Source: Coxiellaceae bacterium
GTDB lineage: Bacteria; Pseudomonadota; Gammaproteobacteria; Coxiellales; Coxiellaceae
Assembly: GCA_029210045.1 (NCBI GenBank)
Contig: JARGNX010000002.1
Span: 62,001 to 126,000 of the forward strand
Reading direction: 5' to 3'
DNA length: 64,000 nt
The stretch's first letter is position 1; every line of letters begins with the position of its first letter. Position numbers and translations under genes: made by a program. Below are positions 39,683 to 48,810 of the stretch, piece by piece. The notes beneath the pieces are model-generated. The model had not been told where the DNA came from. It saw nothing but the letters and a program-made list of their open reading frames with translations, and did no database searches.

Positions 39683-41086
39683 CTATTTCCCTATACAAAA
39701 ACTCGAAAAAATTTCGCCCAATAAGTCATCTGAACTGAATTCACCAGTGATTTCAGATAATGCTTGCTGTGCCTGCTTTAATTCATCTGCTAGCAACTCT
39801 GCCGCTTGCTGTTGTTGATAATGTTCAACGCCCGTATTAATAGCAATTGCTGCACGCTGCAAAGCATCAACATGTCGGCGACGTGCGGTAAAATTGCCTT
39901 CCGCATGCTGCTGATAACCTGCAAAATCCTTAATAGCTGTTTTCAATTGCTGCATACCACTATCGGATTTCACCGAAATGGCAACACCCTTATGCTCATG
40001 TGCCTGCCATGCATCCGGCTGCTCATCTGTCATATCAATTTTATTTTTAACCAGCAGTATTGGCACATCGATAGACTCAAATGGCTTTAGGTCAATCAAC
40101 AGCTGACTTGGGTTTTGCTGCAGTTGCTGCGCATCAACCATAAACAATACCAAATCCGCTTGTTTCATTTGCTGCCAAGCGCGCTTAATTCCCTCTTGCT
40201 CAATCACGTCATTACTATCACGCAAACCGGCGGTATCGATAATGTGCAAAGGCATACCATCGATATGAATTTTTTCGCGTAAAATATCGCGCGTAGTACC
40301 GGCCTGCTCAGTCACAATGGCTGTGTCTTCACCACTCAAGTAATTCAATAAACTCGACTTACCTGCATTAGGTCGCCCTGCAATCACCACGGTAATGCCT
40401 TCACGCAGTAACGCACCCTGCTGCGCCGCGTGCAATAGCTGTTCGATATGTTGCACCATAGCTTCACAATCTGCGATTACCGTCGACTCGGCTACAAAAT
40501 CAATATCCTCATCAGGGAAGTCAATCGCCGCTTCCACTTGCATGCGGCAGTGAATTAATTGCTGCAATAAAGATGAAACCGCTTGTGAAAATTCGCCCTG
40601 CAATGAACGCAGTGCGCCATGTGCCGCCTGGCGCGAGGTGGCACTGATTAAATCAGCAATCGCTTCTGCTTGCGCTAAATCCAATTTATTATTTAAGAAT
40701 GCAACTTTAGAAAACTCACCTGGCTCTGCTATACGAGCACCAAAATGTAATGCCGTCTGCAATAATTCATCCAACACTACTGGGCCACCATGCGCTTGTA
40801 ATTCCAACACATCATCACCAGTAAATGAATGTGGCGCCTTAAAATAGAGTGCGATGCCATTGTCAATGACATCACCTTGTTCATTAGCGAACGGAGACAA
40901 GCTAGCATAACGCGGCTTCGGGCATTCGCCCAACATGTGCTTAGCAATGGCTGGCGCCAAAGAACCCGACACGCGTAAAATACCAACGCCCCCATAACCT
41001 GGAGGCGTTGCTATCGCTACAATCGTTTCGCTATTAAGCTTTTTTAGCTTTTTTGTTGCTAATTTGCTTTGGTTTATTTTTGGCAT
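39683..41086 (-). CDS. mnmE: tRNA modification GTPase MnmE
   Basis: K+-activated GTPase partner of MnmG in U34 modification. The 467 residues show the N-terminal tetrahydrofolate-binding domain (TIVAIATPPGYGGVGILRVSG), the G domain inserted in the helical domain (GRPNAGKSSLLN, DTAGLRDSNDVIEQEGI, NKID) and the invariant C-terminal FCIGK. No start codon exists nearer the conserved region, so its ATG (41086) lies inside yidC, overlapping it by 53 bases. Confidence 0.97.
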   Translation of the reverse strand: MPKINQSKLATKKLKKLNSETIVAIATPPGYGGVGILRVSGSLAPAIAKHMLGECPKPRYASLSPFANEQGDVIDNGIALYFKAPHSFTGDDVLELQAHGGPVVLDELLQTALHFGARIAEPGEFSKVAFLNNKLDLAQAEAIADLISATSRQAAHGALRSLQGEFSQAVSSLLQQLIHCRMQVEAAIDFPDEDIDFVAESTVIADCEAMVQHIEQLLHAAQQGALLREGITVVIAGRPNAGKSSLLNYLSGEDTAIVTEQAGTTRDILREKIHIDGMPLHIIDTAGLRDSNDVIEQEGIKRAWQQMKQADLVLFMVDAQQLQQNPSQLLIDLKPFESIDVPILLVKNKIDMTDEQPDAWQAHEHKGVAISVKSDSGMQQLKTAIKDFAGYQQHAEGNFTARRRHVDALQRAAIAINTGVEHYQQQQAAELLADELKQAQQALSEITGEFSSDDLLGEIFSSFCIGK

Positions 41087-42800
41087 TTTCTGTCCGGTGC
41101 ATCACTAGCCACTGCTGCCCTATCGTTAATAAATTATTCGTTAACCAATACAATGTTAAACCCGCTGGAAAATTCAAAAACATCGCAGTAAACACAACTG
41201 GCAAAATCATCATCGCTTTAGCTTGTGCAGAATCCATCGGTGTTGGTGTCATCTTTTGTTGAATAAACATCGTAATACCCATTAAGATCGGCAACACGTA
41301 ATACGGATCTTTCACGGATAAATCGACAATCCAAAAGATAAACGGCGCTTGGCGCAACTGCACGCTTTCGATTAACACATAATATAAAGCAATAAAGAAC
41401 GGAATCTGAATTAGCATCGGCAAACAACCACCCGCTGGATTCACTTTCTCTTTCTTATAAAGCTCCATCGTTGCTTGGCTAAGCTTTTGCTTGTCATCTT
41501 TATAGCGCTCTTTTAGTGCCGTCATCTTCGGCGCTAAATCACGCATTTTGCCCATTGACTTGTAACTGGACTCCGAGAACTTATAGAAAATAATTTTAAT
41601 TAGTAAGGTGGTTAATACAATCGACCAACCCCAGTTACCGATAAGGCTATGAATGTGCTCCATCACCCAGAAAACTGCTTTTGATAATGGCCACAACCAA
41701 CCGTAGTCAATGGTCAAGTCCAAACCAGGAGCAATTGTTTTTAATACCTTAGCGATTTCTGGACCGGCATAATATTGTGCGCCCATGGTCGCCGTTTTAC
41801 CTGGTGCTAACGTAGTCTCAGGCGTAATCACCCCCATAGTATAAGTGTTAGCATCTTTTCCATCACTATCCGTACCAAAAGCAGTATGGCTGTAGTAATG
41901 ATTAACTTGGTTTTTATTCGGTACCCAAGCAGTTAAAAAGTATTGCTGTTGAATTGCCAACCAACCACCGTGGATATTGCGGCTAATCATATTAGTATTT
42001 AGCCAATCATATTTAACTTTTTCATATGGCTTAGCTTTCGAAGAAATCGCTGTGCCGCTGTATGCGCGGTAACCCATCGAGAAACCATGCTTACCAGCTG
42101 GATGACGTGTATCCTGCCCATAAAAACTACCAGTCCACGCAGTAGCGCCTGCATTCTTTAGCTGATAAGCCACATTAATCAGGTAATTATTACGAACAAA
42201 GCTGTAGATTTTTTTCACCTGCAGGCCACTTGCTGTAGTTGCATTTAATGTCACTACTAACTGGTTCTCACCCGGTGACATACTGTAACTGGACTGATTG
42301 CTACTGTACTTCAACTTCACAGGCTTACCATTAGCGCCAATCAAACCACTTTGCGCTACATACAATGTTTGCTTATCTGTATTCAATAAAGTGTATGGTT
42401 TATCTTTTTGTTTTACCGACACCGGGTATTTTGGCAATGCCAAATTGACCAAATTACCGCTGTTCATATCAATCGCAATATCGAACACATCGGTCTTAAC
42501 TTTAACTAATTCACCCGTGCTTGAAGCAAGCTTAGTCACCGACTTGGTCGCTGTCGCTAGCGCTTGCCCTTGGGTAGCATCTTTAGCTTGATACGCTTGT
42601 GGCGCGTAATCGCTCGCTTGCTTTGATCCGGATGACGGCACTGTTGTTGTTGCTGCCGCTGTTGACTGCACTGCCGTTGCCGACTGACTGTGCGACAACC
42701 CATTTTTTACGGTTTGCTGCTTGTCCCAAGCATTCCAGATAAAAACAGCTAATATGGCTAAGATGGCATAAAGTACGTACTTTCTAATTTCTGCAGTCAT
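41034..42800 (-). CDS. yidC: Membrane protein insertase YidC
   Basis: Inserts and folds inner-membrane proteins, alone or with SecYEG (including ATP synthase subunit c, encoded at the left of this window). The 588-residue protein has an N-terminal anchor (YVLYAILAILAVFIWNAW), a large periplasmic P1 domain (residues about 90-360) and the conserved five-helix core with KYKDDKQKLSQATMELYKKEKVNPAGGCLPMLIQIPFFIALYYVL. The tail is lysine-rich. It lies six bases after yidD. Confidence 0.97.
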   Translation of the reverse strand: MTAEIRKYVLYAILAILAVFIWNAWDKQQTVKNGLSHSQSATAVQSTAAATTTVPSSGSKQASDYAPQAYQAKDATQGQALATATKSVTKLASSTGELVKVKTDVFDIAIDMNSGNLVNLALPKYPVSVKQKDKPYTLLNTDKQTLYVAQSGLIGANGKPVKLKYSSNQSSYSMSPGENQLVVTLNATTASGLQVKKIYSFVRNNYLINVAYQLKNAGATAWTGSFYGQDTRHPAGKHGFSMGYRAYSGTAISSKAKPYEKVKYDWLNTNMISRNIHGGWLAIQQQYFLTAWVPNKNQVNHYYSHTAFGTDSDGKDANTYTMGVITPETTLAPGKTATMGAQYYAGPEIAKVLKTIAPGLDLTIDYGWLWPLSKAVFWVMEHIHSLIGNWGWSIVLTTLLIKIIFYKFSESSYKSMGKMRDLAPKMTALKERYKDDKQKLSQATMELYKKEKVNPAGGCLPMLIQIPFFIALYYVLIESVQLRQAPFIFWIVDLSVKDPYYVLPILMGITMFIQQKMTPTPMDSAQAKAMMILPVVFTAMFLNFPAGLTLYWLTNNLLTIGQQWLVMHRTENAKNKPKQISNKKAKKA

Positions 42801-42806
42801 TGAGTT

Positions 42807-43067
42807 TCACTTCTTTAGTTTTTTAGGCACGGGATCAAACCCGCCTGCGTGTAAAGGGTGGCATTTTAGCAAACGTTTCACGGTATAAGCCAGTCCTATT
42901 AATGCCCCATGCTGAATAAAAGCCTGTTTGGCATATTCCGAACAACTGGGATGAAAGCGACAATGATTACGACTAAAGCGACTAAAGCCGCGTTGATAGA
43001 GCCACACCAAACCAACTAAGGCTTGGCGAGGTGCGCTCTTACACGCTGAGATAGTCGATCTAAACAT
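42807..43067 (-). CDS. yidD: Membrane protein insertion efficiency factor
   Basis: An 86-residue small protein that assists YidC-dependent insertion. It shows the family signature GLVWLYQRGFSRF, CRFHPSCSEYAKQAFIQHG and RLLKCHPLHAGGFDPVP. Its N-terminal 17 codons overlap the 3' end of rnpA by 52 bases in another frame. Confidence 0.95.
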   Translation of the reverse strand: MFRSTISACKSAPRQALVGLVWLYQRGFSRFSRNHCRFHPSCSEYAKQAFIQHGALIGLAYTVKRLLKCHPLHAGGFDPVPKKLKK

Positions 43068-43384
43068 TGTCGAATTTCTTTATTAGTTAATGAGTTAGAC
43101 GCTTTATTGGCAATAAACACCATCTCAAGGTCATCGATTTGGCTATGCCTAAACCATTCGCGCGACACGCGCTTAATACGGTTACGATCTACCGCATGCT
43201 TGATATTTTTCTTGCTGATAATGATGCCGATCTTGGCATGTGAGGCCAGGCGATAGTAGAGCACAAACTGTCTACTACCTACCCTATCCCCCTGAAAAAC
43301 CTGCTGAAAATCCTGTTTGGAGCGCAGCCGATCTTGCGGGGTGAAACGCGTATTAGGCGGAGAGACGTTTTCTGCCTTTGGCAC
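43016..43384 (-). CDS. rnpA: Ribonuclease P protein component
   Basis: Protein subunit of RNase P for tRNA 5'-end maturation. The RNA-binding signature is clear ([28 protein letters not shown]), and [26 protein letters not shown] is the usual N-terminal region. The only workable start is a GTG at 43382-43384 inside rpmH, giving 122 residues and a 32-base overlap. It also overlaps yidD by 52 bases. Confidence 0.95.
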   Translation of the reverse strand: MPKAENVSPPNTRFTPQDRLRSKQDFQQVFQGDRVGSRQFVLYYRLASHAKIGIIISKKNIKHAVDRNRIKRVSREWFRHSQIDDLEMVFIANKASNSLTNKEIRQCLDRLSQRVRAHLAKP

Positions 43385-43487
43385 GACGTCTTCTCAATAC
43401 TGCACGACCACCAACAGTGGCTTTTCTTGCACGGAACCCGTGTGTGCGTTTCTTTTTCAGATTACTTGGCTGAAATGTTCTTTTCAT
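43353..43487 (-). CDS. rpmH: 50S ribosomal protein L34
   Basis: A 44-residue basic ribosomal protein with the textbook sequence pattern [19 protein letters not shown], then [25 protein letters not shown]. It is the first gene of the rpmH-rnpA-yidD-yidC-mnmE block. Upstream there should be a promoter between 43490 and 43670. In many relatives dnaA lies on the far side of rpmH; here a polysaccharide locus does. Confidence 0.98.
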   Translation of the reverse strand: MKRTFQPSNLKKKRTHGFRARKATVGGRAVLRRRRAKGRKRLSA

Positions 43488-43671
43488 ACTTTTGATCCAT
43501 TCTTGATCCGGTGAATTGGCAATACTAATCGATTAGGTTAGGCGGGTCAAACACTTTCTTTGGCAATTTATAAACAAAATCGCTTAGTGCAGAGCGGCCT
43601 TGTTCAAAGCCAATTGACATCACTTCATGGACCTATACAATGAATTTTTTATTTAAGGGGAGGACCCCGCC

Positions 43672-44499
43672 TTGCCAGCAGAGCAACCATTGCTCAGCGT
43701 CTCCATTGTGGTTTATCACCCCAACATGGATATGCTACACAAGACCACCAGTCATCTTGATCTGGCTGTTGCTGCTTTGAGCCTCAGTCACCCCGTTACG
43801 CTAACAATTATTGACAATGGCCATACCGCCTCCTGGCAACGGGCCATCGAACAACGCATTACAGCAGATGCCCACCCGCACTTAGCCATTGACTATATCG
43901 CATCACCAGACAACCCTGGCTACGGTGCTGGCAATAATAAAGCCATGATGACATCCCATGCTCAATATCATTTGGTATTAAACCCCGATGCTTTTTTAGC
44001 CGCTGATTGTTTGCGCCAAGCGTTTGATTATTTGCAGCAACACCCTAAGTGCCTACTGCTAGCACCATCGGTTACCTATGAAAACGGTGAGCGACAGTAT
44101 TTGTGCCGTAAAAACCTTAATCCAATCACACAGTTTTTGCGCTCATTTGCCCCAGGGCCACTGAAAAAATTATTCCAGCAACGACTGCATAGTGATGAAT
44201 ACCGCGATCATGATTACGAACAACCCATGCACAACGTTGAGTTTATGACTGGCTGCTTCATGCTTTTACAAACACAAGCCGCAAAAGACATCGGGGGCTT
44301 TGATGACCGTTACATTATGTACGTTGAAGATGCCGACCTTACGCGCCGCTTACTCGCGCTAGGTGACAATATTTACTTACCAACCGCTCAAATTGTACAT
44401 GCCTGGAGCAAGCTATCCGGCAATAAACTCAAATACCGCTGGATGCATGGCATGTCTTGCATACGCTACTGGTGGAAGTTTCGAGACGGTTTACACTAA
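43672..44499 (+). CDS. Glycosyltransferase family 2, rhamnosyltransferase-like
   Basis: A 275-residue cytoplasmic GT-A enzyme of the WbbL/RfbF type. It has LSVSIVVYHPNMDML, DNPGYGAGNNKAM and LNPDAFL in place of the DxD-like metal motif, then GGFDDRYIMYVEDADLTRRLLALG. It opens the polysaccharide export locus and probably adds rhamnose made by the rfb genes. The start is TTG at 43672, supported by GGGGAGG eight bases before; part of that Shine-Dalgarno can pair with the following CCCC. Confidence 0.87.
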   Translation: MPAEQPLLSVSIVVYHPNMDMLHKTTSHLDLAVAALSLSHPVTLTIIDNGHTASWQRAIEQRITADAHPHLAIDYIASPDNPGYGAGNNKAMMTSHAQYHLVLNPDAFLAADCLRQAFDYLQQHPKCLLLAPSVTYENGERQYLCRKNLNPITQFLRSFAPGPLKKLFQQRLHSDEYRDHDYEQPMHNVEFMTGCFMLLQTQAAKDIGGFDDRYIMYVEDADLTRRLLALGDNIYLPTAQIVHAWSKLSGNKLKYRWMHGMSCIRYWWKFRDGLH

Positions 44500-44549
44500 C
44501 TATAATATAAGGTATCTTCGCAGCTACTTTTCAATGAATTTTGCTGGGT

Positions 44550-45344
44550 ATGGAACAAATAAATAACTATATAAGTGACGTTTGGGCGGCCAGATACTTT
44601 TGGTTACATTTGGCGCTGTCTGATATTCGCTCGCGCTTTAGGCGCTCTTACCTAGGCATTGCCTGGGCTATCTTAACCCCATTATTATTTACACTCTTAC
44701 TCACCTCTGTGATGAGTTTTATTTTCAAAGCCCAACCACTGTCTTACGCTATCTACGTATTTTCTGGGCTAGTAATCTGGGAAGTCATTACCAGCTGCGC
44801 GACCAATGGTTGCGATGAATTCCTTAAAGCTGAAAGCTATATTAAACAATTCAAGCAACCCATGCTTATTTATCCAATACGCACCGCCATGGTCTCCATC
44901 ATCTATATGTTATTTGGCTTTATTGGACTCATCTGCTGGCAACTGTTTATCGCACCCGCTCACCTGTTAATGATGGCACTGTTCTTTATACCATCAACCA
45001 TTATGTTATTTTTTGTCGCCTTACCAGTGGCTATTATGTCAGGCATTGCCAATACCAAATTTCGTGATTTTTTCCAAATGCAAACACTCGCTTTTCAGGC
45101 CATGTGGTATGCATCACCCATCTTTATCTCTGCCGATGTATTATTAAAATCAAAACACCTATACGTGCTAGTCGCTTACAACCCGATTTATCATTTATTA
45201 CAGCTGTATCGCGCACCTTTATTAAATGGCCAAGCGCCGACCCTACATAACTTCTTGTTTGTACTCGGAGCTGGTGCCATATTATGGTTTTTTGCTATAC
45301 GTAGTTTAATTAAAAACGAAAACATGTTGATCCATTACTTATGA
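44550..45344 (+). CDS. wzm: ABC-2 type polysaccharide export permease (Wzm-like)
   Basis: Membrane subunit of the ABC exporter for lipid-linked polysaccharide. The 264 residues have six hydrophobic segments; LSDIRSRFRRSYLGIAWAILTPLLFTLL at the N-terminus is the O-antigen export permease signature. Its stop overlaps the ATPase start as ATGA (45341-45344). The ATG at 44550 was chosen over a TTG three codons earlier. Confidence 0.9.
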   Translation: MEQINNYISDVWAARYFWLHLALSDIRSRFRRSYLGIAWAILTPLLFTLLLTSVMSFIFKAQPLSYAIYVFSGLVIWEVITSCATNGCDEFLKAESYIKQFKQPMLIYPIRTAMVSIIYMLFGFIGLICWQLFIAPAHLLMMALFFIPSTIMLFFVALPVAIMSGIANTKFRDFFQMQTLAFQAMWYASPIFISADVLLKSKHLYVLVAYNPIYHLLQLYRAPLLNGQAPTLHNFLFVLGAGAILWFFAIRSLIKNENMLIHYL

Positions 45345-46129
45345 GCACACAATCCCACATCCATTTTAATAACATTAATGTCTATTACTCGTCATTAGCT
45401 TATAAGACTCACTCTTTAAAAGAGCACATACTCGGCAAAAAAAATAAAGTTAGCGTTAAAGACATACACGCACTCAAAGATATTAGCTTTAAGGTGCACC
45501 AAGGTGAACGCGTTGGCTTAATTGGTCACAACGGCGCAGGCAAAAGCACATTACTTAAAACCATTGCCGGCTTATACCCGATTGCATCAGGCACCAAATC
45601 CGTTAGCGGTGTTATTCGTTCACTATTCGAACTGAATATTGGCTTTGAACCCGAAGCCACCGGCCGAGAAAATATTATGTATCGCGGCTTATTGCTAGGG
45701 AAAAGACCTAAGGAAGTCCGTGCACTAGAAAAAGAAATCGTTGAATTTACTGAGCTGGGTAAGTTTATTGACTACCCAATAAAAACCTATTCCGCGGGCA
45801 TGGTCGTTCGCTTAGCGTTTGCCATCTCTACCGCCATTACTGGCGACATCTTGCTATTAGATGAGGTACTGGCTGCAGGTGATGCTAAATTCTTCAAAAA
45901 AGCTAAAGCGCGCATCACCTCTTTAATCGATGATGCTGAGCTCATGTTTTTTGCCAGCCACGATTTTGACTCACTTTGCGAAATATGCAATCGATGCTTT
46001 GTTATGCACAAAGGCGAGCTGGTCTATGATGGCGAACCTGAACAAGCAGTGATATTTTACCATGACCTAATAGGACTCCCCTATGAGAAGCAAGCTAAAA
46101 AAGATACGGATATTGCCGTCGAGGCTTAA
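45341..46129 (+). CDS. wzt: ABC transporter ATP-binding protein for polysaccharide export (Wzt-like)
   Basis: A 262-residue ATPase partner of the permease. Walker A GHNGAGKSTLL, the signature KTYSAGMVVRLAFA and Walker B ILLLDEVLAAGDAKF are intact. The C-terminus is short, without the carbohydrate-binding extension seen in some Wzt proteins, so export probably does not depend on a recognised terminal cap. It overlaps the following rhamnan gene by 47 bases. Confidence 0.92.
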   Translation: MSTQSHIHFNNINVYYSSLAYKTHSLKEHILGKKNKVSVKDIHALKDISFKVHQGERVGLIGHNGAGKSTLLKTIAGLYPIASGTKSVSGVIRSLFELNIGFEPEATGRENIMYRGLLLGKRPKEVRALEKEIVEFTELGKFIDYPIKTYSAGMVVRLAFAISTAITGDILLLDEVLAAGDAKFFKKAKARITSLIDDAELMFFASHDFDSLCEICNRCFVMHKGELVYDGEPEQAVIFYHDLIGLPYEKQAKKDTDIAVEA

Positions 46130-47012
46130 ACACTTAATCATTATTATTACGCAATGGTTATTACGATGCATTAACCACAGCATTCGCTTCCCACTAGACA
46201 GCTACCGAGCAGACTCCCATTTACGGCATCATCGCATGTCGATACTCCACGACAATATTAATGACAAAAAAAAACCATACCTCTGTATATTTTCGCAATT
46301 TGATACTGATGGCAACATTCCAGGGTATTGCGCCTACTATTTAAAACAACTGCAAGCCGCCGGTTGCGATATCATTTTAGTCAGCACTTCTCCCAGCTTT
46401 TCGCAACAAGCGATTGCAACTGCCAATCTTTATTGCAAGACGATATTGCACCGCAGCAATATAGGTCACGACATCTACTCCTATAAGCTTGGCTTACAAC
46501 ATGCCGCCAATGACTTAGCGGACTACGATAAAGTTATCATCGCCAATGACAGCGTGTATGGACCCTTTTATGACCTTGAACCACTACTTACCTACGGTGA
46601 TCAACATGGCTTAGATGTGTGGGGGGCTAGCGACTCGCATCAAATTTGCTATCACATGCAAACTTACTTCGTCGTATTTAACAAATCTGTCGTTGCATCT
46701 AGCGCATTTACGAGCTGGTGGGACAATGTTCAAACGCTAGCAATCAAACAACACATTATTGATCGCTACGAATTAAAAATGGCACAGTGTTTTATCGATG
46801 CAGGGTTTAACTGTGGCGCCTACTACAGCGGGCAACTTAAGTCCAACCCAACCATTTTGCTGTGGGATAAAATGATCAGCCAACATCAGTTCCCTTTCTT
46901 GAAAAAAGAGGCGGTTAAATTACAATCACAAGGTAAAATTAAAGTGCATGCGGATTATGCAGGCTTAATTAACAACATCAGCCAATATGATGTCAGCCTA
47001 ATAAACGTTTAA
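46083..47012 (+). CDS. Rhamnan synthesis protein F family (RgpF-like) glycosyltransferase
   Basis: A 309-residue member of the RgpF family with the recurring elements YLCIFSQFDTDGNIPGYCAYYLKQL, HRSNIGHDIYSYKLGLQHA, DKVIIANDSVYGPF and GLDVWGASDS. Such proteins build rhamnose-containing chains. It overlaps wzt by 47 bases and ends four bases into the convergent 254-residue gene. With a dTDP-rhamnose pathway alongside, a rhamnose-rich polysaccharide is expected. Confidence 0.85.
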   Translation: MRSKLKKIRILPSRLKHLIIIITQWLLRCINHSIRFPLDSYRADSHLRHHRMSILHDNINDKKKPYLCIFSQFDTDGNIPGYCAYYLKQLQAAGCDIILVSTSPSFSQQAIATANLYCKTILHRSNIGHDIYSYKLGLQHAANDLADYDKVIIANDSVYGPFYDLEPLLTYGDQHGLDVWGASDSHQICYHMQTYFVVFNKSVVASSAFTSWWDNVQTLAIKQHIIDRYELKMAQCFIDAGFNCGAYYSGQLKSNPTILLWDKMISQHQFPFLKKEAVKLQSQGKIKVHADYAGLINNISQYDVSLINV

Positions 47013-47773
47013 TATTTTCTCTTACTAAAATTAAGCTTTGCGCTATACATAGCCTTAAGTATTTTTCGCGTCCAAGGAGCCTCGCTATTGTCACAAGCAA
47101 CCAGGCGCCAATAATCTATCGCACTGTATTTATAAGGACATGCTTTTATTTCAGGGTTAAGCACTAAAAAGGTAGGGAATAAGCGCTCGAAAATAAAAGG
47201 AAAGTAGCTAGCGTCAATTTGTCGGTCAGCACGCGTAAACAAAAGCTCGCGATCGCTATCGCTCAATTTATTCTTGATATAATCATCACACTGCTTTAAA
47301 AAAGGCAAATAACGCTGCCAAAAAGCTTGTGTGCCCACCCAGAAGTTACAATACAAGGTTGTTTTAGCGCCCATCTGCATATCAGCAAGCTTCACGTCAT
47401 AGCCCAGGCCAGTTAATATCTTTTCCGTCAACGCTATGATACCCGGATGACAAATTTCCCCTTGCTGCCACACGCTTTTGTAAATTAACTCATCTGGCAT
47501 AGGATTAATAAAATAAGCATCATAACCTGGATTAGCCTTAACAAATTTTAAGAATTTCTTACCCGGCACACCCGATTTTTTCAAGTACTTCCATGAAAAA
47601 ACCCCAGTAATATCCGCTTGCCGGAATATTTCTTTGTCAAACACCTGGCTAAAAACATAATACTCACGCAACTCTGGCTGCGGATTGCTGCGATTATCAT
47701 AAGGCGTAAAATCAGGGTCCAACAACGGTTGTTGCTGGGTATCATAATAAATCTGGTGCACTTGGACTGTCAT
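47009..47773 (-). CDS. Unknown protein of the polysaccharide locus
   Basis: A 254-residue soluble protein that I do not recognise for certain. It contains DITGVFSWKYLKKSGVPGKKFLKF, GYDAYFINPMPDELIYKSVW, LYCNFWVGTQAFWQRYLPFLKQ and FPFIFERLFPTFLVLNPEIKACPY. This pattern resembles proteins found beside RgpF-type genes, where a glycosyltransferase or glycan-modifying role is assumed. Its start codon overlaps the preceding RgpF-like stop, so the two are coupled. Confidence 0.65.
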   Translation of the reverse strand: MTVQVHQIYYDTQQQPLLDPDFTPYDNRSNPQPELREYYVFSQVFDKEIFRQADITGVFSWKYLKKSGVPGKKFLKFVKANPGYDAYFINPMPDELIYKSVWQQGEICHPGIIALTEKILTGLGYDVKLADMQMGAKTTLYCNFWVGTQAFWQRYLPFLKQCDDYIKNKLSDSDRELLFTRADRQIDASYFPFIFERLFPTFLVLNPEIKACPYKYSAIDYWRLVACDNSEAPWTRKILKAMYSAKLNFSKRKY

Positions 47774-48810
47774 TACTGCTCTAACCTCTCATAGCGTGTC
47801 TCTAATGCGCGCTCTATCAACTCCACCGGATAATCCGAATACCGCGCCAAGATTTGCTGCCAATGATCTAAATTCAACCGCATTGGATTGCGCACTAATA
47901 AATCGCGCTTAATCATAGGGCATTGATAATATTTTATCAATAACCACCAACAACAAAAGGTGGGATTCAGCTTTTTTCCTAACCATTCAATCAATTGCTG
48001 CTGAATAGGGGCTGGCAGCCTAAAAGCATTACTGGCCAAATCACGACGCATTTTAGCCACTGGGCACAAGGCTTTAAGGCAAAAGCCCGCCGCTTGCAGT
48101 TGCCGGCTCAAGCCTATCTCATAATATTGCACAATGTTTGATTTATTCGATAATGGCAGCAATCGCTGCCAAAACTTAGCAAAATTTGCACCAAGAAAAA
48201 CACGGGGCTTAAACAGTAAAAAAAAGCTTTGTAAGTGATAATGATGCTGCTCGCAATCCGTTAAGCTACAAACATCAATGTCACTGCGCTGCGCTAACTG
48301 TAACACCCGCTTAATCGGCTCTGCCGACACAAAAAAACTATCGTTAGTTAATAAAAGCTGCTTATATTCCGACAAATCGCCACTCAATTGCAAGCCAACT
48401 TTATATGACATAAAGTCCAGTCCGCAATTGTTACGAATAATGATGCGTTGGCATATTGGCATTAGCTGTTGACGCGCGGCTGCAGACAGTGCTCCGGTGG
48501 TAACAAATACCACAGCAAAACCGTGACCCACAAGCTGTTGCAAGTAAAGCAACACATAAGGCTTAACCTCGCCATCCGCATCATAGTGTGCGAACACACA
48601 CAGGTTCTGCTGCGCAGGTTTATCATCCTGCCAATCAAACAATACCGTCGAACGCCGCCAAACTGCCAACAAGCGATCCGCTCGATAACATAGATGCTTT
48701 ACCAGCGGCACATGATACAAAGGTCGTAACAATTGGCGTTTAAGGCTGAAACCAAACTTCGCCGTTGGCAATAACAGCGGCTGTTGTTCTAGTTCACACT
48801 GCGCAGACAT
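47773..48810 (-). CDS. Second RgpF-like rhamnan synthesis protein
   Basis: About 345 residues with the RgpF elements LCVFAHYDADGEVKPYVLLYLQQLVG, RIIIRNNCGLDFMSYKVGLQL, YKQLLLTNDSFFV and DIDVCSLTDCEQHHYHLQSFFLLF. These parallel the protein at 46083-47012 motif for motif, though it is a diverged homologue. The start is uncertain: ATGs at 48810 and 48828 and a GTG at 48846 are all in frame and all overlap the end of rfbC. Confidence 0.82.
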   Translation of the reverse strand: MSAQCELEQQPLLLPTAKFGFSLKRQLLRPLYHVPLVKHLCYRADRLLAVWRRSTVLFDWQDDKPAQQNLCVFAHYDADGEVKPYVLLYLQQLVGHGFAVVFVTTGALSAAARQQLMPICQRIIIRNNCGLDFMSYKVGLQLSGDLSEYKQLLLTNDSFFVSAEPIKRVLQLAQRSDIDVCSLTDCEQHHYHLQSFFLLFKPRVFLGANFAKFWQRLLPLSNKSNIVQYYEIGLSRQLQAAGFCLKALCPVAKMRRDLASNAFRLPAPIQQQLIEWLGKKLNPTFCCWWLLIKYYQCPMIKRDLLVRNPMRLNLDHWQQILARYSDYPVELIERALETRYERLEQ

